A DNA stretch of 64,000 bases from Cupriavidus taiwanensis (GTDB lineage: Bacteria; Pseudomonadota; Gammaproteobacteria; Burkholderiales; Burkholderiaceae), in the NCBI RefSeq assembly GCF_900249755.1, contig NZ_LT976853.1:2453274-2517273 (forward strand). Direction: 5' to 3'. The translations under genes were made by a program, and so were the position numbers. The notes beneath the pieces were generated by a model. It saw nothing but the letters and a program-made list of their open reading frames with translations, was not told where the DNA came from and made no database searches. Shown here piece after piece: positions 27,743 through 39,561 of this stretch (the stretch's first letter is position 1; every line of letters begins with the position of its first letter).

Positions 27743-28509
27743 TCCTTCAACCTGAGAGACAGCTGCGGGTCCTGCGGCTGGGGTTGCTTGCGGGTCTTGC
27801 CGGTACGCTCGGCGCGGCTGCGCTTGAGCAGCTGCGGCACCAGCTTCTGGACTTCATCGAGCGCCAGCTTGGCGGCGGCCTGCTCGGCGGCGCGCCGTGA
27901 CGCGCCGGTGCCGAACACCCGGACTTCCAGTTTAGGCACGGTGCACTCGACTTCAAACTGCTGGCTGTGCGCGGCGCCATGTGTGGCGATTACGTTATAT
28001 TGGGGAAGAGCAATCTTGTGGCCCTGCAGGTATTCCTGCAGCAGGGTCTTGGCGTCCTTGCCCAGCGTGCGCGGATCGACCTGCTCCAGGATCGGGATAT
28101 AGAGCTTGCGGATCAGCGCGCGCGCGGCATCGAAGCCGGCGTCGAGAAACACCGCGCCGACGATGGCTTCGAGCGCATCGGCCAGGATCGACGGACGGCG
28201 GAAGCCGCCGCTCTTCAGTTCGCCCTCGCCCAGGCGCAGGGTGTCGGACAACTGCAGCATCTGGGCGATCTCGTACAGCGCCTGCTGCTTGACCAGGTTG
28301 GCCCGCACCCGCGACAGGTCGCCCTCGTCGAGCTTGCCGAACATGCCATAGAGCATGTCGGCCACGGCGCAGTTGAGCACCGAGTCGCCGAGGAATTCCA
28401 GGCGTTCGTTGTGCTGGGCGCTGTGGCTGCGGTGCGTCAGCGCCTGTTGCAGCAATTCGGGCTTGCTGAATCGGTAGCCGAGTCGTTGCTGCAAGGCGTC
28501 GAGGTTCAT
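27739..28509 (-). CDS. rnc: ribonuclease III
   Basis: 256-residue dimeric double-strand RNA endonuclease. The RNase III signature [13 protein letters not shown] (about residues 34-46) carries catalytic Glu/Asp; the second acidic pair is in [17 protein letters not shown] double-strand RNA-binding domain covers about 155-225 ([20 protein letters not shown]). A charged, Gln/Pro-rich tail extends past the usual end. It starts just after the DUF4845 gene stop. Confidence 0.97.
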   Translation of the reverse strand: MNLDALQQRLGYRFSKPELLQQALTHRSHSAQHNERLEFLGDSVLNCAVADMLYGMFGKLDEGDLSRVRANLVKQQALYEIAQMLQLSDTLRLGEGELKSGGFRRPSILADALEAIVGAVFLDAGFDAARALIRKLYIPILEQVDPRTLGKDAKTLLQEYLQGHKIALPQYNVIATHGAAHSQQFEVECTVPKLEVRVFGTGASRRAAEQAAAKLALDEVQKLVPQLLKRSRAERTGKTRKQPQPQDPQLSLRLKE

Positions 28510-28510
28510 A

Positions 28511-28906
28511 TCAGTGCTGCGTTCCTGAATAGGTAATCAACAGGCTCAGGGGTCCGTAGACAGGCACCTCGGTGCGGTACGAGAAATCGACCGACTGGAT
28601 GGTGCCGTTATCGTCTTCCCGGATCAGCAGGTCTTCGCCCTTGACCGCGGTAATGCGGTCGATGGCGGCCTGCTTCTCGAAGAATTCGACCACTTCACGT
28701 TTGTTGGCGGCGCGCTGCTTGGCATAGCCGGCGGCGCGCTTGACCGAAAAATATTCCACCAGGCTAGGGATCGCGCGCAGCGCCGGCAAGGCCACGCCGA
28801 CCACGAACACCACGATCACCAGCAGCGTCCACACGGAAAACCCGCGGGCGCCGCCCCGGCGCCGTGCCGGATGGCTCCCTGCCCCCACCTTCCCAAATCG
28901 ACCCAT
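28511..28906 (-). CDS. DUF4845 membrane-anchored protein
   Basis: 131 residues: a basic N-terminus, one membrane helix (about residues 23-45, [21 protein letters not shown]) and an extracytoplasmic domain ending [16 protein letters not shown]. This matches DUF4845, a family found almost exclusively between lepB and rnc in beta/gammaproteobacteria. Function unknown; the pilin-like leader and position beside signal peptidase hint at an envelope role. It is one base from the rnc start. Confidence 0.85.
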   Translation of the reverse strand: MGRFGKVGAGSHPARRRGGARGFSVWTLLVIVVFVVGVALPALRAIPSLVEYFSVKRAAGYAKQRAANKREVVEFFEKQAAIDRITAVKGEDLLIREDDNGTIQSVDFSYRTEVPVYGPLSLLITYSGTQH

Positions 28907-28953
28907 CGCGCCTGCCCTCGTTATGTTGAGTGTTCTTGCGCCGCGCCAGTGGC

Positions 28954-29853
28954 TTATTTAAACGATCCGACGCGTCCGAAATTGCCCAGGTTCATCCAGA
29001 TCACGAAGGCCTTGCCGACGATATTCTGGTCCGGCACGAAACCCCAGTAACGGGAATCCAGGCTGTTATCGCGGTTGTCGCCCATGACGAAATAGTGACC
29101 TGCAGGTACCTTGCAAGTCACACCCTGTTGATTGTAGGTGCAGTTGTCCCGGTACGGAAAATCCGGATCCGCGCCGGCGATAAACGCCGGCCGGTCGGCG
29201 TCGTTCAGGATGCCATGATCGACGCCGCCCGGGAGCTTCTCACGGAAATGACGCGAATAGGCCAGGCGCTCTTCGTCGAGGAAGTCCGGCAGCGTAGTGT
29301 ATTCGGCCGGCTTGCCGTTGATGGTCAGGCGCTTGTTGGCGTACTGCACCACATCGCCCGGCACGCCGATCACGCGCTTGATGTAGTCGAGCGACGGGTC
29401 CTTCGGGTAGCGGAACACCATCACGTCGCCGCGCTGGGGTTCGCCCATGTCCATGATCTTCTTGTTCACCACCGGCAGGCGGATGCCGTACTCGTACTTG
29501 TTGACGAGGATGAAATCGCCGATCAGCAGCGTCGGGATCATCGAGCCGGACGGGATCTTGAACGGCTCGACCACGAACGAGCGCAGCACGAACACCGCCA
29601 GGATGACCGGGAAGAAGCTGGCCGAATACTCCAGCCACCACGGCTGGCGCAGCTTTTCCTCGGCCAGGCGCTTGCGCGTGGCTTCGGCGTCGGCCGCGCC
29701 GAAGCTGCCTTGCAGGCGGCCCTGCTGCGAATCGAACTCGGCCAGCGCGAGCCGTGCCGAAGAGCGGCGCTGCCGCTCGAACACGAGCTTGTCGGCCACC
29801 CACGCCACGCCCGTAATCACCACCAGCACAAAAAGGATCAGTGCAAAATTCAT
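28954..29853 (-). CDS. lepB: signal peptidase I
   Basis: 299-residue inner-membrane serine protease that removes Sec signal peptides. Two N-terminal helices (about 1-22 and 80-98) are followed by PSGSMIPTLL with catalytic Ser, and DYIKRVIGVPGD with the general-base Lys. GHYFVMGDNRDNSLDSRYWGF is the C-terminal box. ATG at 29853 (MNFALILFVLV) starts directly with the first helix; the open frame extends upstream without conserved residues. It follows lepA by about 100 bases. Confidence 0.96.
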   Translation of the reverse strand: MNFALILFVLVVITGVAWVADKLVFERQRRSSARLALAEFDSQQGRLQGSFGAADAEATRKRLAEEKLRQPWWLEYSASFFPVILAVFVLRSFVVEPFKIPSGSMIPTLLIGDFILVNKYEYGIRLPVVNKKIMDMGEPQRGDVMVFRYPKDPSLDYIKRVIGVPGDVVQYANKRLTINGKPAEYTTLPDFLDEERLAYSRHFREKLPGGVDHGILNDADRPAFIAGADPDFPYRDNCTYNQQGVTCKVPAGHYFVMGDNRDNSLDSRYWGFVPDQNIVGKAFVIWMNLGNFGRVGSFK

Positions 29854-29952
29854 GACGGCTTCTGGTTCTTGGAAATCCTGGTACAGCCTGTTCTGTCGCC
29901 ACGCCGGCAAGTCTGCCGGGCGCAGCCCTGCCACTGCCCTGCCCGCGGCAAA

Positions 29953-31746
<1,794 letters not shown>

Positions 31747-31942
31747 CTAGTGTTCAGGGGAGCGCCGGCTGAGAGCCCGGGCGGCAACAAGCAGTGGAGC
31801 GGCCCGGCGCCGCGCGCCGCAAGGCGTGCGCGGGCGTACCGCGGGTTCGGGAGGTGCAATTTTTGCGCCAATCCGCAATTTTACCGGATTTTCAATGACT
31901 TCCGGGCGCCATCTGGCGGCGTGGCGCGGATGCCGGCGGTGC

Positions 31943-32236
31943 TCAGCGGGCGGTGCGCGCGGCGCCATGTGCGGCAAGCCATACCCTTGTCGCCGCCTCG
32001 TCGAGGAAATAGTGACAAAGGGGCGCGGCACCGCTGGCCAGGTCCGCCGGCGTGCCGGGCATCAGCACCGGCACCAGTTCGCCGAAGCGCGCCTCCAGCG
32101 CGGCATCGGCGTCGACATCGACTTCATGCAGGGTGAAAGAAAAATCGCGCCGGAGCGGCTCCAGCGCGACTTTCATGTCCTCGCACAGGTGGCAGTACGC
32201 CCGGCCGTACAGCGTCAGCGCGGGCGTAGTCGCCAT
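31943..32236 (-). CDS. glutaredoxin-like (DUF836) thiol protein
   Basis: 97-residue protein with thioredoxin fold hints: LTLYGRAYCHLCEDM contains a CxxC redox pair near residues 15-18, then HEVDVDADAALEARFGELVPVL with the cis-Pro-like VPVL. DUF836/glutaredoxin-like small proteins often sit next to mucD, but their partners are not known. It starts six bases after the mucD stop, so it belongs to the rpoE operon tail. Confidence 0.85.
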   Translation of the reverse strand: MATTPALTLYGRAYCHLCEDMKVALEPLRRDFSFTLHEVDVDADAALEARFGELVPVLMPGTPADLASGAAPLCHYFLDEAATRVWLAAHGAARTAR

Positions 32237-32242
32237 GTCGGA

Positions 32243-33730
32243 TCAGCGGGCCGAGGCGGCGCCCGGTCGCAGGGTCAACACCTGGGTGGCATCGCCGCGC
32301 CGCACGAACACCGCGGCGATCCGGCTCTTGTCCAGGCCGCGCACCAGCTCGTTGAACTGGCGCGCGTTGGTCACGTCGGTGTCGCCCAGGCGCAGGATGA
32401 TGTCGCCCGGACGGATGCCGGCACGCAGCGCCGGGCCGTCGGCCACTTCGACCTCGACGCCGGACTTGAGCTTGAGCTCTTTCAGGCGTGCCTCGGGCAG
32501 GTCGCTGACCACCAGGCCCAGCGCGTTGGGCTTGCCGGCCTGGGGCGCGCTGTCGTCCTTGGGCGTGGCGCCGCTGCGGGCGCGCGCCTTGCCTTCCGGC
32601 TCCAGCTCGGTGACGGTGATGCTGACCTCGCGGGTCGCGCCCTTGCGCCACAGCTGCAGCGGCACGCGCGTGCCGGGCTTGGTCTCGCCGACCATGCGCG
32701 GCAGGTCCGAGGCGCGCTCGATATCGCGGCCGTTGAACTTCAGGATGATGTCGCCCGCCTCGATGCCGGCCTTCTCGGCAGGACCGCCCGGCTCGACGCT
32801 GCCGACCAGCGCACCGCGCGCACGGCCCAGTCCCAGCGAATCGGCAACTTCCTTGGTGACATCGCCGATGGCCACGGCAATGCGGCCGCGGGTCACGCGC
32901 CCGGAAGACTTGAGCTGCTCCGACACGCGCATGGCCTCGTCGATCGGGATCGCGAAGGAAATTCCCATGTAGCCGCCGCTGCGGCTGTAGATCTGCGAGT
33001 TGATGCCGATCACTTCGCCGCGCAGGTTGATCAGCGGCCCGCCCGAGTTGCCGGGGTTGACCGCCACGTCGGTCTGGATGAACGGCAGGTAGTCGCCGGT
33101 GTCGCGGCCCTTGGCCGAGACGATGCCGGCGGTCACGCTGTTGTCCAGCCCGAACGGCGAGCCGATCGCCAGCACCCACTCGCCGGCGCGGACCTTGTTG
33201 GAATCGCCCAGCGGCAGGCGCGGCAGCCCGCTGGCCTCGACCTTGAGCAGCGCCACGTCGGTACGCTTGTCGGAGCCGATCAGCTTGGCCTTGAATTCGC
33301 GCTTGTCCGGCAGCGTCACGTAGATGGTTTCGGCGTCGGCCACCACGTGCGCGTTGGTCATCACATAGCCGTCCTGGCTGATGATGAAGCCCGAACCCAC
33401 GCCGCGGCTCTGCTCTTCCTGCTGCGGCGGCTGCCCGCGGCGCGGCGGGGTGCCGGGCGCCGGCGCGCCGGGCATCGGCACGCCGAAGAAGCGGCGGAAG
33501 AATTCGGCCATCTCGTCGTCGCTGCCCGGCACGCCGCGCTGGCGCACCAGCTCGGTGGTGCGGATATTGACCACGGCCGGGCTGGCCTTCTCCACCAGGT
33601 CGGTGAAGTCGGGCAGGTTGTAATTGGAGGCAGCGGCCTGGGCGTGGCTGACTTCGGCAACGGTCGGGCCGAGCAGCACCATGGCAGCCATGACCACGGC
33701 CCGCGCCAGGGCTGGAGATCTGAACATCAT
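32243..33730 (-). CDS. mucD: periplasmic Do-type serine protease (MucD/DegQ-like)
   Basis: 495 residues. Signal peptide about 1-31. Trypsin-like domain with His in MTNAHVVADAE, Asp in SDKRTDVALLKVE, Ser in NPGNSGGPLIN, then two PDZ domains (about 285-375 and 405-490). Such proteases degrade misfolded periplasmic proteins; in rpoE operons MucD also damps the sigma-E response. ATG at 33730 follows GGGAG; the open frame upstream is rejected. It lies downstream of rpoE, rseA and rseB. Confidence 0.94.
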   Translation of the reverse strand: MMFRSPALARAVVMAAMVLLGPTVAEVSHAQAAASNYNLPDFTDLVEKASPAVVNIRTTELVRQRGVPGSDDEMAEFFRRFFGVPMPGAPAPGTPPRRGQPPQQEEQSRGVGSGFIISQDGYVMTNAHVVADAETIYVTLPDKREFKAKLIGSDKRTDVALLKVEASGLPRLPLGDSNKVRAGEWVLAIGSPFGLDNSVTAGIVSAKGRDTGDYLPFIQTDVAVNPGNSGGPLINLRGEVIGINSQIYSRSGGYMGISFAIPIDEAMRVSEQLKSSGRVTRGRIAVAIGDVTKEVADSLGLGRARGALVGSVEPGGPAEKAGIEAGDIILKFNGRDIERASDLPRMVGETKPGTRVPLQLWRKGATREVSITVTELEPEGKARARSGATPKDDSAPQAGKPNALGLVVSDLPEARLKELKLKSGVEVEVADGPALRAGIRPGDIILRLGDTDVTNARQFNELVRGLDKSRIAAVFVRRGDATQVLTLRPGAASAR

Positions 33731-33858
33731 CGACAACTCCCGGGATTCAGCGAAAAGAAGAAAAACCGACTGGATGTGATCCCGTGGCGGGGACCCCTGC
33801 GCGGGTCTCATGGAGCCGGCCCGGACGAAATCCGGGCGCCGGCTGCACCCGCTCAGGC

Positions 33859-34947
33859 TCAGTGTACCGTCTTGGGCGGACGGTACTCTACTGCTGTCGC
33901 AAACTGGCGCACGGTGCTCGCCGGCACCTCGCCCACCACGGTGATCCAGAAATCGGCAACCCGGCGCACCACGACCTGGGTCGCGCCGAGCGCGGCCACG
34001 CCTTCGCGGCGCACACGTTGCTCGGAAACCGGCTCAATGAAGACCGACAGGCCGGTCAGCCCGTCGCTGTAGACGACCTGCAGCACTTCGAACACCTGCC
34101 CGCGGGCATTGCCCGGAGGCGGGGCGCGCAACTCGCCGAGCGGGCGGCGGACCTCGCGGATCTTCTGGAAGCCCTTCAGGGGCACCGCGATCGACCAACC
34201 CTCGTCGGCGATATTGGTGGGCTGGTAGGTCACCTCATAGTGATTCCAGCTGCTGGAATTCTTGATCGCGCCAAGAATGCGCTGCTTCTCGGACGGCACG
34301 CCGATCTGCACTTGCGAGAACGACACCTGCTCCAGCACCTTGCCGCCGTCGCCGATGGTCTGCGCGCGCATCAGCAGGCCGGAGTTCTTCTCGGCCCACA
34401 GGCGCACCGCGTAGCGCGCGGCATCGTGCGGCTCCAGCGCAAAGACCTCGCACTCCATGCCGGCCACGCGCTCGGCGGGCATCTTGCGCATGTCGTACAG
34501 GTCCAGCACGTCATTCTTGTTGGTGGCGAGCAGCGCGGGGAAGCGGTCCTTGGCTTCCTGCTTTTCCACCACCACCAGCTTGGCTTCGGGGATCAGGCTG
34601 TGCACCACGTCGTTCTGCCGCAGCACCTCGCGCGGCTTGCCGTCGAGCGTTTCCAGGCGTTCGTACTCGTTGTTCACGAGATCGCTGTAATGCTGGATAC
34701 GCGAGGCGTGCATGACGCTGCCGCGCTGATAGATCAGCGTGCCGACATAGTTTTCGCGCTGTGCGGCTTTGTGGATCTTGTTGAGCCAGGCAGTGGCGTC
34801 GCGTCGGTTCAGCGTAGCGTCCGATGGCTGCGCGGTCGCCGCTGCAGCGCTCAGACACAAGGCCAGAAAAAAGGACCTACGCAGGGCCCTAATTCTCTGC
34901 GCGCCCGCTACATAGGCGGGCGAACCTCCTTTGTGCATGTCCGGCAT
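33859..34947 (-). CDS. rseB: periplasmic sigma-E regulatory protein RseB/MucB
   Basis: 362 residues with a signal sequence (RRSFFLALCLSAAAATA, about residues 23-40), then an RseB/MucB two-domain body: WLNKIHKAAQRENYVGTLIYQRG and, near the end, GVAALGATQVVVRRVADFWITVVGEVP. RseB shields RseA from regulated proteolysis and senses envelope lipids or lipoproteins. ATG at 34947 overlaps the rseA stop as TAATG with AGGAAT upstream; a second ATG lies three codons in. Confidence 0.92.
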   Translation of the reverse strand: MPDMHKGGSPAYVAGAQRIRALRRSFFLALCLSAAAATAQPSDATLNRRDATAWLNKIHKAAQRENYVGTLIYQRGSVMHASRIQHYSDLVNNEYERLETLDGKPREVLRQNDVVHSLIPEAKLVVVEKQEAKDRFPALLATNKNDVLDLYDMRKMPAERVAGMECEVFALEPHDAARYAVRLWAEKNSGLLMRAQTIGDGGKVLEQVSFSQVQIGVPSEKQRILGAIKNSSSWNHYEVTYQPTNIADEGWSIAVPLKGFQKIREVRRPLGELRAPPPGNARGQVFEVLQVVYSDGLTGLSVFIEPVSEQRVRREGVAALGATQVVVRRVADFWITVVGEVPASTVRQFATAVEYRPPKTVH

Positions 34948-35576
34948 TATTCCTGCGTATTTTCCTGAGTGAAGTTTGCACCGTTGGCAACCGTGCGCAT
35001 GGTCGGCACGAAAGCATCCGTTGCCACTGAAGTGCGATGCGCACGCAGGTATTCGTCAAGGCGCGGGTCGCGGATCATCTGCGGTGCGTCGGCGGCGACC
35101 GTCACGATGCCGGCGGCTTGCCCGGCAGCCGGCTGCTCGGCACGGGCCACCACGGCGTCGGGCGTTGCCACCGTGGCGGGACCGCGCAGTTGCGGCACCA
35201 CCACCCAGCTGACCGCGGCCACGGCTGCAGCGATCGCGGTGCCGGGCATCACGCGGCGCACCCACGACGGCCTGACCAGCAGGCGATGACGGGCGCCGGC
35301 CTGCGCCACCGCCGGCACCAGCACGTGCGGCTCGGCTTCCAGGCGCGCGGAGAAGCGTGAGAGGAAATCGGCGGTGGAACCCGCCTGCGTCAGGTCTTCG
35401 GAACGCAATGCGTCGCCGATCAACTGGTATGTGGTCCAGTCGGAGAGGCCGGCCTCGCTCTTCGCGAGATCCAGCACGGCATCGACTTCGTGCGGCGCCA
35501 GTTCGCCATCCATCAATACGGAGATCTGCTCCGCTGCTTCCACTACATGAACCGACTGCTTATGAGCCTGACCCAT
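34947..35576 (-). CDS. rseA: anti-sigma-E factor RseA/MucA
   Basis: 209-residue single-span inner-membrane protein. The cytoplasmic sigma-binding part begins EQISVLMDGELAPHEVDAVLD and SDWTTYQLIGDALRSEDL; the helix is near residues 115-135 (VMPGTAIAAAVAAVSWVVV); the rest is periplasmic. It holds RpoE inactive until DegS/RseP cleavage. ATG at 35576 is preferred over the longer frame because the core motif then lies near the N-terminus. Confidence 0.9.
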   Translation of the reverse strand: MGQAHKQSVHVVEAAEQISVLMDGELAPHEVDAVLDLAKSEAGLSDWTTYQLIGDALRSEDLTQAGSTADFLSRFSARLEAEPHVLVPAVAQAGARHRLLVRPSWVRRVMPGTAIAAAVAAVSWVVVPQLRGPATVATPDAVVARAEQPAAGQAAGIVTVAADAPQMIRDPRLDEYLRAHRTSVATDAFVPTMRTVANGANFTQENTQE

Positions 35577-35706
35577 TTCCCACCCCAAGACATTCCATTG
35601 AACACCGATAATCCCGTTACTGCTGTCGCTTATCGATGCAGGAATAGGCTGCAACGCTGGCCGCACGACATTGTTCTCTACAACCTGAACCGCCAATTAC
35701 CGTCAC

Positions 35707-36306
35707 TTACCACCGCTTGCCCTCTGCCGTTCCCAGCAGCGGGCGCAATCTTTCGGCAATCGCCTCGCGCGCCCGGAAGATGCGCGAGCGCACCGTGCCG
35801 ATCGGGCATCCCATCGCTTCGGCGATTTCCTCGTAGCTGAGGCCCTCGATCTCGCGCAGCGTGATGGCGGTCCGCAATTCCTCCGGAAGTGCTTCCATCG
35901 CGCGGTTCACCGTCTCGGCGACTTGCCGCGTGTGGAGCATCGACTCCGGCGTATTGATATCCCTTAGTTGTTCACCGTCCGCAAAAGTTTCAGCCTCTTC
36001 CGCATCGATATCGCTGGACGCTTCCGGGCGGCGGCCCTGGGTGGCCAGGTAGTTCTTGGCGGTGTTGACGGCGATCCGGTACAGCCACGTGTAGAAGGCC
36101 GATTCCCCGCGGAACTGGGGCAAGGCGCGGTATGCCTTGATGAAGGCATCCTGCGCCACATCCTCGACTTCAGCGGGATCCCTGACCAGGCGCGAAATCA
36201 GGCGAATGATCTTCCGATGGTATTTGGTCACCAGAAGTTCAAAGGCCCGCTTGTCGCCCTGCTGGACGCGTTCAACTAGGAGCTGATCGGCTTCGCGTTC
36301 GCTCAC
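35707..36306 (-). CDS. rpoE: RNA polymerase sigma factor RpoE (ECF)
   Basis: 199-residue ECF sigma factor. Region 2 lies near residues 20-90 (LLVTKYHRKIIRLISRLVRD, VEDVAQDAFIKAYRALPQF, FYTWLYRIAVNTAKNYL). Region 4 lies near 140-190 (LPEELRTAITLREIEGLSYEEIAEAMGCPIGTVRSR). It directs envelope-stress genes. GTG start at 36306. The following rseA, rseB and mucD are its usual negative and protease partners; no clear sigma-E promoter could be drawn by eye upstream. Confidence 0.96.
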   Translation of the reverse strand: MSEREADQLLVERVQQGDKRAFELLVTKYHRKIIRLISRLVRDPAEVEDVAQDAFIKAYRALPQFRGESAFYTWLYRIAVNTAKNYLATQGRRPEASSDIDAEEAETFADGEQLRDINTPESMLHTRQVAETVNRAMEALPEELRTAITLREIEGLSYEEIAEAMGCPIGTVRSRIFRAREAIAERLRPLLGTAEGKRW

Positions 36307-36362
36307 GTATGGCTCACCTGCAGTGTATCTCTTGGTTTGGTCGTCACGACAAACGTTGTATT

Positions 36363-36983
36363 TTACCTACGATTCTCAGCCCGCCCGGTGAAGCAACGCG
36401 CATCCTGTGACCGCAAGCTAACAAAATCGTTCCCTGCCCGGGCTTCAGGTTGCACCCGCAGTGCAACTCGCGCGGACCGTTGCAGCCACCGCGCCAGTTC
36501 CGGGCCGGCCGCCTGCCAGGGGAGAAGAATGACGCCGGGCATCGCGGCATCGCCGGGGGCAAGACTCACTACCGCCGCGCTGCCCAGCTGCCAGCACTGC
36601 CGCACCACGGCCTCGCGCCGCGCGCCGTCCGGCGCTTCCAGCCAGAGTCGCAGGGGTCCTTCGGCGTTGGCGTCCTGCACCGCGGTACAGACCCAGCGCA
36701 AGCCGCGCCACCATGCCGGCCAGGCCCGCAGTGTCGCCGCGGCGGCCAGCGCCAGGCTAATGCCCGCGGCAAGGTGCCACCACAGGAATCCAGCCTGGCT
36801 GCCAGCGACGGCGTTGGCCAGCGTCCGCGCCAGCAGCGCGAGCGCCAGCAATTCGCCGGCACAAAACACGAACAGGGCCCACCGCAACGGGTGGACCCTG
36901 CCATGGCGCAGCACCTTAAAGAACCCCCTAAGGGGCCCCTTAAGGGCCCGCCTCAACCACGGATCAGGCGCGGCGGAAAACAA
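36363..36983 (-). CDS. hypothetical two-helix membrane protein behind fabF
   Basis: Up to 206 residues. Two hydrophobic segments (about 35-55 [20 protein letters not shown] and 68-88 [16 protein letters not shown]) are followed by a soluble region ([17 protein letters not shown]). The TTG at 36983 lies inside the end of fabF (20-base overlap); GTG at 36914, preceded by AGGGGG, is a better-supported start and gives 183 residues. Similar uncharacterised genes occur between fabF and rpoE in Burkholderiales. Function unknown. Confidence 0.65.
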   Translation of the reverse strand: MFSAAPDPWLRRALKGPLRGFFKVLRHGRVHPLRWALFVFCAGELLALALLARTLANAVAGSQAGFLWWHLAAGISLALAAAATLRAWPAWWRGLRWVCTAVQDANAEGPLRLWLEAPDGARREAVVRQCWQLGSAAVVSLAPGDAAMPGVILLPWQAAGPELARWLQRSARVALRVQPEARAGNDFVSLRSQDARCFTGRAENRR

Positions 36984-38196
36984 GCGTGCCGTTGGTGCCG
37001 CCGAAACCGAAGTTGTTCTTCACCGCCACGTCGATCTTCATCTCGCGCGCCGTATTGGCCACGTAGTCCAGGTCGCATTCCGGATCCTGGTTGTCGATGT
37101 TGATCGTCGGCGGCGAAACCTGGTTATGCAGCGCCAGCACGGTGAAGACCGATTCCAGGCCGCCGGCGCCGCCCAGCAGGTGGCCGGTCATCGACTTGGT
37201 CGAGTTCACCACCATCTTGTAGGCCTGGTCGCCGAACGCAGCCTTGATTGCATCGGACTCGTTCTTGTCGCCCAGCGGCGTGGAGGTGCCATGCGCGTTC
37301 AGGTAGTGCACCTGGTCGGTGTTGATGCCGGCATCCTTGAGCGCATTGACCATGCAGCGGCGCGGGCCGTCCATGTTCGGCGCGGTCATGTGGTACGCGT
37401 CGCCGCTCATGCCGAAGCCGATCAGCTCGGCATAGATGCGCGCGCCGCGCGCCTTGGCCGACTCGTACTCTTCCAGCATCATCACGCCCGCGCCCTCGCC
37501 CAGCACGAAGCCGTCGCGGTCGCGGTCCCACGGACGCGAGGCCGCCGCCGGATCGTCGTTGCGGGTCGACAGCGCGCGCGCGGCGGCGAAACCGCCGATG
37601 CCCAGCGGCGACACGGTCGATTCAGCGCCGCCGGCCAGCATGGCGTCGGCATCGCCGGCCTGGATCAGGCGGGCGGCCAGGCCAATGCTGTGCAGCCCGG
37701 TGGTGCACGCCGTCACGGCCGCAAGGTTCGGGCCCTTGATGCCGTGGATGATCGACAGGTGGCCGGCGATCATGTTGATGATCGAGCCGGGCACGAAGAA
37801 CGGCGAGATCCGGCGCGGACCACGCTCGCTCAGCACGGCATGGGTATCTTCGATCATCGGCAGGCCGCCGATGCCCGAGCCGACCAGCACGCCGATGCGC
37901 TCGGCATTGGCTTCGGTCACTTCGAGGCCGCTATCCTTCAGCGCCTGCGTCCCGGCCGCGATGCCGAAATGGATGAACGTATCCATGTTGCGGGCTTCCT
38001 TGGCCGGGATGTAGTCCTCGGCGTTGAAACCCTTCACCTCGCCGGCGAAGTGCACGGACAGCGCGGAGTGATCGAATTTGGTGATGGTGGCGATGCCGGA
38101 CTTGCCGGCTACCAGGTTGGCCCAGCCTTCGGCAACCGTGTTTCCGACCGGAGACACAAGGCCAAGCCCAGTGACGACGACGCGACGACGGCTCAC
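36964..38196 (-). CDS. fabF: 3-oxoacyl-ACP synthase II (FabF)
   Basis: 410-residue condensing enzyme elongating acyl-ACP with malonyl-ACP. Catalytic Cys in [11 protein letters not shown], His in [11 protein letters not shown] and [12 protein letters not shown], Lys in [14 protein letters not shown]. Controls membrane fluidity by making longer unsaturated chains. ATG at 38196. It lies 190 bases after acpP, the standard acpP-fabF order. Confidence 0.97.
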   Translation of the reverse strand: MSRRRVVVTGLGLVSPVGNTVAEGWANLVAGKSGIATITKFDHSALSVHFAGEVKGFNAEDYIPAKEARNMDTFIHFGIAAGTQALKDSGLEVTEANAERIGVLVGSGIGGLPMIEDTHAVLSERGPRRISPFFVPGSIINMIAGHLSIIHGIKGPNLAAVTACTTGLHSIGLAARLIQAGDADAMLAGGAESTVSPLGIGGFAAARALSTRNDDPAAASRPWDRDRDGFVLGEGAGVMMLEEYESAKARGARIYAELIGFGMSGDAYHMTAPNMDGPRRCMVNALKDAGINTDQVHYLNAHGTSTPLGDKNESDAIKAAFGDQAYKMVVNSTKSMTGHLLGGAGGLESVFTVLALHNQVSPPTINIDNQDPECDLDYVANTAREMKIDVAVKNNFGFGGTNGTLVFRRA

Positions 38197-38386
38197 TATG
38201 TTTTCCTACGGGTGCGTGAAACGGGAACGGAACGCGGAGTTGTCCGCCGCCGGCCCAGCAGGCCGCGCGACGAAGTCCATTCCATTCTGCTTCTTCGAAC
38301 AGACGAAAGCCACAGAAAACAGCAAGGCGCGGCCGCAACGGCCCGCCCACCTGCCTTCTGTGGCTCGGAATGCAGAGACGACGGGC

Positions 38387-38626
38387 TTAGGCCTTGACGT
38401 GCGCGGTGGCGTAGTCGATAGCCTGTTGCACGGTCGTGATCTTTTCGGCTTCCTCATCAGGAATTTCCATGCCGAATTCATCTTCCAACGCCATCACGAG
38501 TTCAACCGTGTCCAGCGAGTCCGCACCGAGATCGTTCACGAACGACGATTCGTTCTTGATGTCTGCCTCGGCCACGCCAAGCTGTTCTGCCACGATTTTC
38601 TTGACGCGTTGTTCGATATTGTCCAT
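38387..38626 (-). CDS. acpP: acyl carrier protein
   Basis: 79-residue acidic carrier. The phosphopantetheine site is Ser in [16 protein letters not shown] (about residue 37). It shuttles acyl chains for the fab enzymes in this cluster; AcpS in the nearby operon adds the prosthetic group. ATG at 38626 follows GGAGG. The flanking gaps of 160-190 bases may carry its own promoter, as acpP is usually highly expressed. Confidence 0.98.
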
Positions 38627-38795
38627 GTAACCCTCCAGGGAAGTTCGACAAAAAGTGGGCGCATTTTAGCAGGTTTGGGACAACAGAAATGCTGCCTGCC
38701 AAGCTTTGCAAGAATCGCGCCCGATTGGTTCGGAAAACTACGACTTCCGGCAGCTTCTTCCGGCTTCTTTGCCGAAAAACGCTGCCGAAAAACCA

Positions 38796-39545
38796 TTAAT
38801 TCATGTACATCCCGCCGTTCACATGCAGCGTGGTGCCGGTGATGTAGGCGGCTTGCGGGCCGGCCAGGAACGCCACCGCATTGGCGATATCCTCGGGCTG
38901 CCCCAGGCGGCCCAGCGGAATCTGCGTCTTGAGCGAAGCATGCTGCTCTTCGGACAGCGCCTTGGTCATGTCGGTATCGATAAAGCCCGGCGCGACGCAG
39001 TTGACGGTGACGTTGCGGCTGCCGATCTCGGCGGCCAGCGAGCGGGTCATGCCGGCCACGCCGGCCTTGGCCGCGGAGTAGTTCATCTGGCCGGGGTTGC
39101 CGACCGAGCCCACCACCGAGGTGATATTGATGATGCGGCCCTGGCGCGCCTTCATCATCGGGCGCAGCACCGCGCGCGACAGGCGGAACACCGAAGTCAG
39201 GTTGGTCTGGATCACGGCCAGCCAGTCTTCGTCCTTCATCCGCATCGCCAGCTGGTCCTGCGTGATGCCGGCATTGTTGACCAGCACGCCGATGCCGCCG
39301 TGGGTCTTGACGATGTCGTCGATGAGCGCGTCGCAGGCAGCGGCGTCGTTGACGTTGAGCACGGCGCCCTTGCCCTTCAGGCCTTCGGCACCGAGGTAAT
39401 CGGTGATGCCGGCCGCGCCGGCTTCGCTGGTGGCGGTGCCGATCACGGTGGCGCCCTGACGGGCCAGTTCCAGCGCGATGGCGCGGCCGATGCCGCGCGA
39501 GGCGCCGGTGACCAGCGCAACCTGGTTGTCGAGAAGTTTGGTCAT
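38796..39545 (-). CDS. fabG: 3-oxoacyl-ACP reductase
   Basis: 249-residue short-chain dehydrogenase/reductase using NADPH. Cofactor loop GASRGIGRAIALEL, NNAGITQD, catalytic Ser/Tyr/Lys in ITSVVGSVGNPGQMNYSAAKAG, and C-terminal ITGTTLHVNGGMYMN. It reduces 3-oxoacyl-ACP in the elongation cycle. It is 16 bases behind fabD. Confidence 0.97.
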   Translation of the reverse strand: MTKLLDNQVALVTGASRGIGRAIALELARQGATVIGTATSEAGAAGITDYLGAEGLKGKGAVLNVNDAAACDALIDDIVKTHGGIGVLVNNAGITQDQLAMRMKDEDWLAVIQTNLTSVFRLSRAVLRPMMKARQGRIINITSVVGSVGNPGQMNYSAAKAGVAGMTRSLAAEIGSRNVTVNCVAPGFIDTDMTKALSEEQHASLKTQIPLGRLGQPEDIANAVAFLAGPQAAYITGTTLHVNGGMYMN

Positions 39546-39561
39546 GCGGTTGTCCTGTTGC

